34,788 nt of DNA from assembly GCA_036897095.1 (NCBI GenBank), contig JAYMSP010001215.1, positions 1 through 34,788 on the forward strand, written 5' to 3'. This stretch comes from Plantago elongata (Eukaryota; Streptophyta; Magnoliopsida; Lamiales; Plantaginaceae). A program made the position numbers and the translations under genes. Shown here piece by piece: positions 24,252 to 33,795 of the stretch; the stretch's first letter is position 1, and each line of letters starts with the position of its first letter. A model generated the notes under the pieces. It was not told the origin of the DNA. It saw nothing but the letters and a program-made list of their open reading frames with translations, and ran no database searches.

Positions 24252-24804
24252 TCATGGATTGGGCCGTGACCTTGATGGACCAATTTGCCAATCTTGTTGG
24301 AAGAGCGAATTTTGGCCACTACATAGAGACGAAATTAAGGTTCCAAAGAACATCCGGCAACAACTCACATTTCTTATTGAGTCCCCAAGGCCTTTCTTAA
24401 ACCAATCTAGATTACTCGAGTATAAGAAAGCTATCATTTGATATGATGTTAGAAGTTTATGCCATACTTCCCTCGCCAATTTATAGTCTTGTAAGATATG
24501 GATAGTGGTCTCCTCTAAGTATCCACTACATTCGCAGCATGAATATGCGGTGAGGTTACGGTGTCGCCTTAAAGAGTTGGTGGCTAACTTGTCATTGGCT
24601 ACAGGCCAAACAAAATGTTTCAGATTATTACTTCCCTTTCCTTTCCAAAGCCATTTCCAATCAGTTTGAGTTACACATTGGTCGTTGTCCCATTGTAACA
24701 CCTTATATGCCGATTGGCATGAAAACTTGCCGTTGGCTTTCTCATTCTAGATAATACAGTCACCATTATCGACTAGAGTAATCGGAAATCTCAAGATGCG
24801 GTCT
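24252..24804 (-). pseudogene. LINE reverse-transcriptase zinc-binding (zf-RVT) fragment
   Basis: An open minus frame from 24701 to 24252 carries the zf-RVT pattern: DWKWLWKGKGSNNLKHFVWP, then DKLATNSLRRHRNL, then CCECSGYLEETTIHIL followed by DY and AREVWHKL. The frame extends upstream through one stop to QVEDRILRFPITLVD at about 24800, also typical of plant LINEs. Usual members read H-x-L-x-DC, and here the Cys is Tyr. The fragment ends with LCSGQNSLFQ, equivalent to the linker motif that also begins the RNase H fragment, so the two pieces may come from different LINE copies. Confidence 0.82.
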
Positions 24805-24813
24805 TCAACCTGA
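24805..24813. repeat. Left 9-bp target-site duplication of the MULE
   Basis: TCAACCTGA, directly abutting the GGGTAAA terminus. It is identical to the copy at 26060-26068. Confidence 0.85.
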
Positions 24814-26059
24814 GGGTAAATTTTTTTTTAGGTACTCCAAAATGAGACACCGCCATTTTAGGTACGTCAAAATGGTATTGTCCAATTTAGGTACTAAACT
24901 TCAACACGCCTTTCATTTTAGGTATTCCGATCAATTTCCAGGCAAAGTTGACCAAATTTTCAATTTTGACCAAATAATAAAAAAGAAAATATAATTAATG
25001 ACACGTGTGACCTCCTTATTAAGTATGGGTTTTATCATTGAAAATAATGAAAATCTAATTATAAAAATTGTAAAATTGAATAAATAAACACTAGAATAAT
25101 ATTAAAAATTAAGAAATATTATAACATAATATAAAATTTATACAATTATACAAAATTTATAAAAAATGTTGAATTAATATTATAAAATATAAAATCAAAT
25201 AAGAATTCTAAGAAGTGTTAAAAATAATAAATATTTTAATAAATAAAGTAATATTAAAATTGTACAATATATTATAAAAAATAAAAAATTGTAAAAATAT
25301 ATTAAAAGGAATACATATAAAAACAGTTAAAATTATTCAAATTATAAAAAATTGCATCAAAATTCTCCAAAATTATTTTGATGGGATGTTAGGGTCTTAG
25401 TTCTTAGTTCCTCGTGAGAAACAAATTTTCTGATTGATTCAATACTATTTCAATGTCATGTTTAAATTTTTATGTCGTAAGTATGTTTTTTTATGTTTTC
25501 TCTCTTTTAAATAATTTCAGTTTTTTAAAATTATTTTGTTGAAATTTTTATTTTTTTATTAAAAAAACTAATGTTTTTTAAACTATTCATCATTTGTTAA
25601 TTATGTATAATTTTAATATTTTTGAACATTTTTTTATTTTTTTACTTCATTATTGTAATGTTTATATGTTTTTTTATAATTCTTAACAGTTTTTATAATT
25701 ATTATTTTTTTATATTATTTTAGTTATTTTATAATGAAAGTTTCGACATGGGGTTTAATATTATTTTAGTGATTATTTATTCAATTTTACAAATTTTATA
25801 ATTAAATTTTCATTATTTTCAAAAGATAAAATTCAGACTCAATAAGGAGGTGACACGTGTCATTAATTATATTTTTTCTTTTTCTTTTTTGTCAAAATTG
25901 AAAAAATTGATCAACTCTGCCTAAGAATTGATCTAAGCACCTAAATTGAAAAGGATATTGAGGTTTAGTATCTAAATCGGACAATACTATTCTAGAGTAA
26001 CTAAAATAGCGGTGTCTTCTTCTGTAATACCTAAATTTTTTTTTGCCCTTTTTTTAACC
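24814..26059. mobile_element. Non-autonomous Mutator-like element (MULE-MITE), 1246 bp
   Basis: The terminal inverted repeats are about 300 bp. Both ends start GG(G/T)TAAA and share, in order, TTTAGGTA, GACACCGC, TATTGTCC, GATCAATT, the word AATTAATGACACGTGT and CACCTCCTTATT, then a long AT-rich stretch. A perfect 9-bp direct repeat TCAACCTGA flanks the element at 24805-24813 and 26060-26068. A 9-bp target duplication with long TIRs beginning GGGTAAA is diagnostic of the Mutator superfamily. The core is AT-rich with no transposase frame, so it is non-autonomous. Its left flank is LINE sequence, so it inserted into the older LINE. Confidence 0.88.
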
Positions 26060-26068
26060 TCAACCTGA
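26060..26068. repeat. Right 9-bp target-site duplication of the MULE
   Basis: TCAACCTGA, directly abutting the right terminus. It is identical to the left copy, so the insertion is probably not ancient, although the arms have diverged. Confidence 0.85.
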
Positions 26069-26154
26069 TTGGGTAGCTGGGTTTGCAAGGCGTGTGGATT
26101 TGGACATATTGTCATGAAACGGAAACTACTCAAAAGTCATATGGACCAATTTAC

Positions 26155-26310
26155 AGCCCAACACAAAATTCCGATCCAGTAGGTCGACCCAATTCGATAG
26201 TGAGAACCAAAACAATCAAGTTTACAAAAAAATTAGCTTCACGCCTTCACCTGGAAAAGAAACCATAGCAGAAGCAAACATCACAGTTCCCTTCCTTCTC
26301 TAGGGTTTTC
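26155..26310 (+). promoter_or_regulatory. U1C core promoter: site II-like and telo-box motifs
   Basis: AGCCCA at 26155-26160 (TGGGCT on the other strand, the site II element) and TAGGGTTTT at 26301-26309 (telo-box, AAACCCTA in reverse) lie upstream of the U1C start codon. In Arabidopsis this pair is typical of promoters of ribosomal-protein and RNA-processing genes. The Mutator-like element ends only about 90 bp upstream of the site II word, so this promoter is short. Confidence 0.6.
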
Positions 26311-26471
26311 GAGTAGCTTCCATTTCACCGGATCTCCGATCAGTTGCAAACATCTAAGCGTGAGTTTTCGTAATTCAATTTTCGTCTTACAGTTATGTTA
26401 AATTTTGCCTCGTTGACGAATTTCGCTGTTCAATTTATCAGGTAATTGGTTCAGCTAGCTTGAATTGAGCA

Positions 26472-28572
26472 ATGCCGAGGTACATGATTTTCCCCATCTT
26501 AACCTAGCAAATTCGAATTCCATCGCCATTTATGTTATCATGTGCTCATGGAGTATTTGTTTTCTTCAGGTATTACTGTGATTATTGCGACACTTACCTC
26601 ACACACGATTCCGTGAGTTACCTGACACTTTCTCTTATCAGTTGTTTTAGTATCTGCTTTTGCATTTTTGTTTTGTTTGTTTTATCTACCTGCACTGCTA
26701 GCAGCTGAATAAAGCTGGTTTCGGAATGACGGAACTATAATTTGTAGGTTTGTAGTTTACACTAGTTTGTCTATTGACTATCTGATTCTTATGCACGGAT
26801 CACGATATATTAAGTCGAAATGTAGCTTGTGTGGTTCAATTTTTTCGTTTCAGAGTTATGCTCCATCAAAGTTATGCATTTCAATTTTTCGCTTCATGAT
26901 TACATATTTTGTGTTTTTTCATGGAGTTCATGATACTGAAAAGTTCTGGTTGGTAATGCAGCCTTCAGTGAGAAAGCAACATAATGCCGGTTACAAGCAC
27001 AAGGTAGTTATGTTTTCTTCCCTAACACAAATTAGCGATTTCTTGATTCCATTAATGGAGGCTGTGTGAAAATGATGCTCATTACGAACTTGGTGCTTTA
27101 TTCTGCAGGCTAACGTTAGAACTTATTATCAGCAATATGAGGCGCAACTGAACCAAAGTTTGATAGACCAAAAAGTGAAGGAACATCTTGGCGCATATAG
27201 GCCTCCAGTTGCTCCGTATCCTCAGATGAGGCCTGGCATGCCAATGATGCCAGGGCAGTTTCCTCCTGGTCCACCGTTACTACCTGGGATGAGACCTCCA
27301 GTTCTGCCTAGACCGATGATGCCTCCTGGAGCTCCAGGTATGTAGAATGATCTACTAGACTAATTTCATTGAATAGGAATACTGTTGTTTACATCATGTC
27401 ATTGTCTCGTATATATCCTGGGCGTGTCTTCTGCCTTTCTTATCCTGGCCACTGTGACTTACTAGACCTGCTTCAAAAAATGGTAATATGTCATGTGATC
27501 GAGATCAACCTTAAATTGTATAAAAAGTAAAAACATGATTCACCTAGGTACCTGTGTCCCACGTTCTGGAACTTGCATATCTGAATGTTGTTAATTGACC
27601 TACCAGATTCACTTGGGAACGTGTATATAAAGCCACACTGAATCTCTTAGTAATACTTGTAGATTCACCAAATTTACTGAATCGGATATGAAAAGCCATT
27701 TTGTATGGAAGTGAATCATGTTTTAAGCATTAGCGAATCACATTCCAATAAGTAGTGAATCGTTTTCCATGCACTAGCGAATCACACTACGGAAATACAC
27801 TATGGGATTTGCTGGAGAATCAGATTCTCCAAAGGGGTGAATCGCGCCCGTGTCCCGGATGATCCACCAATCATGTGACTCTGGGTAGAAATGCATGTTT
27901 TAGTCTCTGGTTTTGCTTATTCATTATCTTATCATGTATCTCTGGGCTAATAGCAGCCTCCCTGATCCTGTGGCCCTGTATAACATGCTATTTGCTCCAG
28001 TTAGGCTGTGTTCTCTTCAACTGAAAATCAGTCCAGTTCAGCTCGGCTTAGTTATAATTTATAACTTACTTCAGTTCAGTCCAATTCAGTTCAGTAAATT
28101 TCAGTTGAATAGAACACAACCTTACTCACTAGCATTATTTATTTTATCTCGAACAACATGCATTATGATTTGTGGTTAGTGGTTACAGAACTTGTGCTGC
28201 AAACTTTGAAGATTCTGTAATCAGAAAGTTTCCACAACTTTCAAGGGACATTAGTAATGGATGCGTCATGTGACTTGGGTTTCTGAAATCTTATCTCTTA
28301 TGGTCACAGGTTACATGTCTGGTGCTCCGATGCAACAGATGGTACCTCCCCCAGGTGCTCCTATGCCTGGTCAAGCGAATGGCCCCCCAAGACCAATGAT
28401 GGCTCCTCTACCTTTGCCTCCTGGGAGTGCTGGAAACCCCACTAGCGGTGCTGCACCACCGATGTTTGCGCCTCCTCCTCCTCCATTATACCAAGGCAGT
28501 ATCTCTGCACTATCAGGTGGAGGAAATGATGGCTCTACTACCGACAATCCTGGTTCTGAGCAAACTCAATAG
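26472..28572 (+). CDS. U1C: U1 small nuclear ribonucleoprotein C
   Basis: U1C is a U1 snRNP subunit that stabilises pairing of U1 snRNA with the 5' splice site at the start of spliceosome assembly. Coding exons: 26472-26479, 26570-26612, 26962-27003, 27109-27337, 28310-28572. All introns are GT-AG and the frame is kept, giving 194 residues. The N-terminus MPRYYCDYCDTYLTHDS and following PSVRKQHNAGYKHK form the U1-type C2H2 zinc finger with Cys6, Cys9, His24 and His30, the positions used in the human protein. A short helical stretch (VRTYYQQYEAQLNQSLIDQK) follows, then a long Pro/Met/Gly-rich tail (about 68-194), as in plant homologues. The first coding exon is only 8 nt, so ORF-only gene finding would miss the start. 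Intron 4 (972 bp) carries a MITE and a minisatellite. Confidence 0.96.
27713..27800. repeat. 22-bp minisatellite in U1C intron 4
   Basis: Four consecutive units, each beginning GAATC, start at 27713, 27735, 27757 and 27779, exactly 22 bp apart. The consensus is about GAATCAYRTTCCATGCATTAGC. Further GAATC words occur upstream (27679) and downstream but out of register. Confidence 0.85.
28004..28121. mobile_element. Tourist-like (PIF/Harbinger) MITE in U1C intron 4
   Basis: A 118-bp element with inverted ends: GGCTGTGTTCT read inward from the left and GGTTGTGTTCT from the right, followed on both sides by (C/A)TTCAACTGAAA. Matching extends over 21 of 23 positions. The flanks are TTA at 28001-28003 and TTA at 28122-28124, the 3-bp target duplication typical of PIF/Harbinger elements. 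The interior is nearly palindromic too (TCAGTTCAGTCCA-type words), so the whole element could fold into one hairpin. Confidence 0.85.
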
Positions 28573-29036
28573 TTTTTGTTTCACCTATTGGTTTTCGGCA
28601 AATCTGGTGTAACTGTGTAGAATGCTCCTGCTTAAAATTGGCTTAATTTATGTTGAGAGCCAGGTACCATCAAGACAGAAAACTTGCTTCTCCAGGAGCA
28701 ATCGTCCTTCTGTATCTTTGTACGGAGCTTAACATGATTTTATTTTGGTCTCTGTGACCTCAAGGCAAAGTAAATTACTATGGTGAGGTTTGTTCCCTTG
28801 TGCCAATTGATCCATCAGAATCAGTATTGTGGTTGCTAAAACAGCCCGCTTAATAATTTAATGGATCAGTTGCAGCGTGTCAGACACTTGACCCATATAA
28901 TTACCTCTTGTAACAAGGCAAGGAAGCTGCTTTCCTATTAGAAGTAGTAGTGTAGATAATATATACCGACCTAATTAAGTGTACGTGCATTGCCATATTT
29001 GAAAATTCTCTATCTTTTATATATATATATTAGTGA
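28573..29036. other. U1C 3' flank
   Basis: The first part is the likely U1C 3' untranslated region. The rest is spacer. No open frame of interest is present. Confidence 0.6.
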
Positions 29037-29695
29037 ATGGATAGTTGTCAGAAAACTTCGCATTCCCTAGAGTTGTAGAGCTTGCTTTATTAAAACTCGA
29101 CCTCTCCACTATTTTATTAGAATTTGTCCAGTTTCCACTTGATAGAGTCGATTACTCACAGGACGAGTTCAAAGATTACATGGACATGGAAAACGTCACT
29201 TTAAACTTTAAGGACCAACTCGTCGATTACTTCTTTAACTTCTTTCTACAAGTTCTAGAAGACCCCACAGATCAAACATCCATCAACTTGTCAATCAAGA
29301 AGGTCATTCAGGTTCTTGAGAGTGAGGGGCTCGAGTGGGACTCTTTGTACACGGAAAAGAAGAAGAATGCAATAGCAACGGGTGACATTTACTTGAAAGA
29401 GTATTTTCTAGCTACTAATAGACCACGGACAACGTCCGAGTTGATGGGCGAAGTAATGCCCAACTTGAAGAAGCCAACTACTGCATCTATGCATTTAGTC
29501 GATTCACTATAAGATATCATACTCTTGGATGATGATCATAAAGGGTCTTTATGTGCAGTGTGTTTGGAAGAGTTGTCTTTGGGATCAAAGATGAAGAGAA
29601 TGCCATGTTTGCATGTTCTTCACCAAGAATGTATCGTCCAGTGGTTGAAGCGCGGTAGTCGTATGTGTCCCGTGTGTCGTTATGAATTGCCATAG
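29037..29695 (+). pseudogene. RING-H2 E3 ubiquitin-ligase-like pseudogene
   Basis: One frame runs from 29045 to the TAG at 29693-29695, broken by a single TAA at 29510-29512. After the stop it encodes a complete RING-H2 finger: CAVCLEELSLGSKMKRMPCL, then HVLHQECIVQWLK and MCPVCRYELP, with Cys-x2-Cys, Cys-x-His, His-x2-Cys and Cys-x2-Cys ligands in C3H2C3 order. Before it are about 155 codons of an acidic, leucine-rich N-terminal region with no known domain. The start is also damaged: a TAG precedes codon 29045, the nearest ATG (29037) is in another frame that stops after 13 codons, and the first in-frame ATG is at 29180. Intronless RING-H2 genes are common in plants. The intact finger argues for recent loss or a functional short product, but pseudogene is the simplest reading. 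Confidence 0.8.
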
Positions 29696-30898
29696 TTTTT
29701 CAGATTTATGCGATTCATGAATAGAGCAAGAGAACCATTGACTAGTTCATCCCAATAAAAAATGTCAGTTATTCTTAATATGGGATTCTGAATTTTAAAA
29801 TTTGTCATGTCTCATTTTCCATTATAAATAGACTCTTACCACCTATTCATACCATTTAAAATTTGAAGAATGATAACGACTTAACATCATAATCATAAAC
29901 TGTAAGTCATCCATCCAAATTTTAACTTTTGGTATTCAATTTTGCTTCGTCCAATTCGCAACATTGTCATATGATCAATCAAACTTTCTACTCGTAAAGT
30001 ATAAATTTAAAGAAAAAGAAAATAAAGATTTAAAAGGCTGGAGATGTCAATTTGTGAAGAAAGTTTGTCCAATTTCAAACGCAAATAACTCGAAAAATAT
30101 AAATGTAAAAAATATATAAAAATTACTAACGAATTCGTCTCTTCAAGTCTACGAATAGAGACCACTCTAATTATTTTTTGATCATTCCATCTCGAACTCA
30201 TTATCTCTCTCAATTAAATTTAAAATTGTAAAAAAACCTCTAATAATTCAATTTTATTAATTTCGACTTCTAAACACTATTATAATATATTAAATATGTT
30301 TTTAGCAAAATAAAATTTTTCTTTTTTTAAAATTTTTTAAATCTTTATAAATTATAAAATAACTTTAAAAAATACAATTTCATTAATTTCAACATCTAAA
30401 AACTCTTATAATATGAATAATATGTAAATTAAAATAAAAAAGTTAAAAAATTTCATAACGTGATAACGACGTGTCACCACCACTACAATAAAAACGACGA
30501 CGACGCCGTTCCGTCACCATTGGAGATAGTCAAATACAGTGGGATGGTCTTTAACAAGAGTCTGTTTTATATAAAGAGAGATGTCATACGTGCACATAAT
30601 TAAGCAGCAAAAAAAAGATATTGAACTATCAATAAGTACTGTCACATTCTGTCCCCACATATATTATATTTCCTGCCAGAATTTGTGCAGTAGGTTTCCA
30701 AGAGCAGGAGCCTCTGAGGCTAAAACATACTAACGAAGAGGACTGGAGTACAACAAGGATAACCTAACAATAATCAGAATTGTTTGCTCAGGCACTGCCT
30801 TGTCCTGCCGAACATAATACTAAGACAGTCGAAAGCCTCCATTTGCTGTCATAGCGACTGGTCCAGCTTCTACCTCTGTCTCAGGCGGGTGGCAAATA
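29696..30898. other. AT-rich spacer and DCD gene 3' flank
   Basis: No gene is supported. It includes a copy of the inverted-repeat family at 30060-30290. The last 200-300 bp before 30899 are the probable 3' untranslated region of the DCD gene. Confidence 0.55.
30060..30290. repeat. Second copy of the 20.6-kb inverted-repeat family
   Basis: The order of landmarks matches the left arm at 20620-20860: TTTGTCCA, AACTTGAAAAAT-like sequence, AAATATATAAAAATTAC(T/C)AAC, a GAGATC/GAGACCACTCT-type block, ATTATTTT-GAT, then TTCTAAACACT-TTATAA. A second partial copy of the last block follows at about 30370-30415. Only one arm was found here. Confidence 0.65.
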
Positions 30899-33001
30899 CT
30901 ATCTGTGGCGTGACAGAGATGGCCCAGCAAAAGAGTAGCGGCGTGATACTGGTGCAGTTTCTAAGTCAGCATCAGACTGTAGACGTGTGCTCCGAATAAT
31001 CTCGGATGGTTCACGAGCAGCATAATATGAGTATGGCCGTTCATTCAAGTCAGATTGCCTATATGATGTCGATGGTCTTCCACCAACAGTGATTGTTCTT
31101 TCATGGCTATTTATATCAGCTCTGAGGTACGGATCATTGATATAAGGATCCCGCCCAGCAAGAAGATATGGTTCCGCAGTAAGTGCTTTTGATGTTGGCA
31201 GGGCCAGATAACGATTTACCAATGAAGCAGTGCTGTCGTCATACGGATCGTATGCAGCCTTGTACCGATCTTCCCGCACTACATTAGTTGTCAGTATAGG
31301 AGATCGGGCATTCTGTACTTCCTGAGGGCGTCTAAGGCCATAAACTCGGTAGTCTTTCTCACTAATGAATAATGAATCACGCTTATCAATTTCCCTGTGC
31401 TGCACTTCAGAGGCGAGACTGGTTAAAGGTAAGCTACTTGGGAGATGTTCTGCATTATGACTGAATTTCTCAGCCTCCCAGGTGCGGCTGACATCATCAA
31501 CTGCTGTTCTTGGCAACAAATGACTACTTCCATCCCGAAGACCGTAATTTCTGTATTCTTGCTCAGTGAGAAAAAGTGGATCCCTAGAGCCTGCACTAGA
31601 AGAGGCATGGTGTTGGGTGCGAATATTGTTCGAATACCTATGTTGTATGACAGGTTCTTCATTCAACAAAGACGAGTTACGATCACGACCAATTGATGGG
31701 CCACAAGGGTGCAATATTGGGGCAACTGATGAGCCACCAGGGTGCAACACCGGGGCAGGACGAAACATAGCCTTAAGATGTTTCACCTGCAGAAGATTAA
31801 AAGATTTACTTGAATAAGAATATAAACATTTATGCCAGACATAGATTGCAGAAAAGTTAGCACCCAACTACGAAACAGAGAAACCCTATCCTTACTTGCT
31901 TCATGGTTAGTTCCGTCTTGAACTTGTGCTTCCTTTCATCATAGCTACCTTTCAAAGCTTTCTTGAACATGCTTTCAGGCAATGGAATGCAATCCTTTTG
32001 AACAGTGAACCGGACCTGCAGACCAAACCATCACCTCACAATTTGACAAAGACCTTAAGTGTCAACCAGTTGAAGTTAAATGGATAAGGAAAGTCAACCT
32101 GAGCTGGAAAGCCTCCACCGAAAGCTGTTGGTTCCAGTTTCATGCCACCAGCAGAAGATGCCTTGAAGATTCCATACAAGAGCTTGAAATCATAATCATA
32201 CAGAAAAAGTGCAAGTCCAGGCTTAATGCCCATCACGACTTCTTTCTTGTTAGCTGGGACTCCCATTACTTGATAACTAAGACAATCCGGTTTGGTCTTA
32301 GAATTGCACATAAAAATCATTCCTCCAAGTGTCTTATCAGAGCTATCATCCTTCTCCGCCATGTCATTGTGCTTTTCATGAGGATCAACATGCTTTTCAT
32401 TCGATTTATAACCCCCTTTACGTCTATTCCTCCTTCTGGCATTCTTGGTATGAGTTTCAGTAACAGAATTGGTTTCTTTGCCTTGTCCAGAATTCTGATC
32501 AAACACTTCTTTGCGCTGTTCAGAATCATGGCCATTCGTTTCTTTCACTTCTCCAAGATTCTCAGCCTTCCCTCCTTCTACTTTTCCAGAATTTTGATCC
32601 TTTGCACCTTTACCTTGTTTAAAAACCTGAACTGTCGACTTGCTTCCAGCCTTCCCTTCACCTCTCCCATCACTCTGACCCTTTGCAGCGCCAGAATCCT
32701 GAACTCTCGACTTACTCTCAGTCGGTTCATTAAGCTTGTCAAGCTTAAGCCAGCTACAAGGCTTCCTCTTCTTCCCCTCAGGAGCTGGAACTGATTCTTT
32801 CACCTCCTCACCTTTCCCCTCATCTACTACCGTCTCCTCCTCACCTACCTTCTCCGGACTAGACTGAGCGGGCAACAACGACGACTCTACAACATTAGCC
32901 TTTTTAACCAAGCGTTTCAACGGTTTCTTCTTAAGCTCATCCAATTCGGAAGCAGGTTTCGCACCGGCATTGTTTCTTTTCCTTTTCTTATTGGGAGCCA
33001 T
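30899..33001 (-). CDS. DCD-domain protein (Development and Cell Death), 636 aa
   Basis: Three coding exons: 33001-32099 (301 codons), 32015-31896 (40 codons), 31786-30899 (295 codons plus stop), all phase 0. The N-terminal 224 residues are Lys/Glu/Gly-rich and low in complexity, with a basic cluster KKRKR at 5-9 that could be a nuclear signal. The DCD domain covers about 225-350: [47 protein letters not shown] across the exon junction, then [12 protein letters not shown] proteins are plant-specific and linked to stress-induced cell death and hormone response, as in NRPs. The C-terminal 290 residues are Arg/Tyr/Ser-rich and contain two copies of a RD(P/S)LF(L/I)(T/S)E(Q/K)(E/D)YR(N/V)YGLR motif. 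A 5' leader intron at about 33010-33332 is suggested by AAG|GTCAGT and TTTTTCTCAG|GT. The ATG context GATATGGC is good. Confidence 0.92.
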
Positions 33002-33470
33002 ATCTCATCACCTGAGAAAAACCTCCTCAATCTCAAAGCAAAACAATAACAGCGTAACAGTAATGCTAACATCTTCAATTAAACCATTACCGTAAAAGAA
33101 TCCAATGAACAAGTAAAGAGGCAGGAATAGAAACACTCCAGAAACAGCTAAAATTGCTGAAATTACTCAAATTAGTAAGATTTAACCTTCCTAAAACAAA
33201 ATTAATGTAAAGGGTTGATTCAAGATGAAAACTTAACACAATCAGCGACGAATTCAGTAAAATTTACAACATTGAGAATTACTTTTGGCGAACCCTAGAA
33301 AATAACGATAAGAGAAAGTACGAGAATAACTGACCTTGGATTTTTGCGGCGGAAGGAGAAACTCTTGACTGAGTTTGGCAATCGGAAGGTACCTGTCAGA
33401 TCTTAACTAGGTCTTGCTTTCAATTTTTGGGGGCAAAAATTGGTAGTAATTCGCTGTCAGAAAGAAGGAA

Positions 33471-33491
33471 GATGATGATGATGATGATGAA
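33471..33491. repeat. (GAT)n microsatellite near the DCD gene leader
   Basis: Seven GAT units in the presumed promoter or 5' leader of the DCD gene. Confidence 0.9.
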
Positions 33492-33585
33492 TGAATCAGT
33501 GTGGCTGATGTAAGATCCAGATGGACATGGTTAAGGTCCAATAGTGATGTTAAGGAGTCTCGTATTCTTTTGGTCCAATGTAAAC

Positions 33586-33657
33586 GGGCATTTGGTCTAG
33601 TGGTATGATTCTCGCTTAGGGTGCGAGAGGTCCCGAGTTCAATTCTCGGAATGCCCC
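33586..33657 (+). tRNA. tRNA-Pro(AGG)
   Basis: A 72-nt cloverleaf. The acceptor stem is GGGCATT with AATGCCC, discriminator C, and no encoded CCA. The D arm contains the A box TGGTCTAGTGGT. The anticodon stem CTCGC/GCGAG encloses loop TTAGGGT, giving anticodon AGG (Pro). The T arm CCGAG/CTCGG has loop TTCAATT, with the B box GGTCCCGAGTTCAATTC. There is no intron. It lies upstream of, and divergent from, the DCD gene. Confidence 0.97.
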
Positions 33658-33676
33658 ATTAAATTTATAAAAGTGA

Positions 33677-33681
33677 TTTTT
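33677..33681 (+). terminator. RNA polymerase III terminator of tRNA-Pro
   Basis: The first run of five T after the tRNA, 20 bp beyond its 3' end, the usual plant Pol III stop signal. Confidence 0.7.
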
Positions 33682-33691
33682 AAGGCTGGTT

Positions 33692-33795
33692 TTTAGATAT
33701 TGTTAGAAGTTTTGGGGGGTTTGGTTGTAGATATTATTGAAACTTTGAGGGGTTTAGTTGTAGATATTGTTAAAATTTTAACTGTTAAAGTTTAT
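33692..33795. repeat. 33-34-bp tandem repeat downstream of tRNA-Pro
   Basis: Three units beginning TAGATATT start at 33694, 33728 and 33761, each followed by (G/A)TT(A/G)(A/G)A(A/G)(T/C)TTT and a G-rich stretch in the first two. A weaker related unit (TTAGATATGGTTGAAGTTTTG) appears at about 33853. Confidence 0.75.

Noticed and set aside
27913..28179. An 88-codon frame in U1C intron 4
   Set aside because: It overlaps the Tourist MITE and lies between well-supported splice sites.
32270..32794. A 174-codon open frame on the plus strand
   Set aside because: It is antisense to the low-complexity Lys/Glu-rich N-terminus of the DCD protein; such codon use leaves the opposite frame open by chance.
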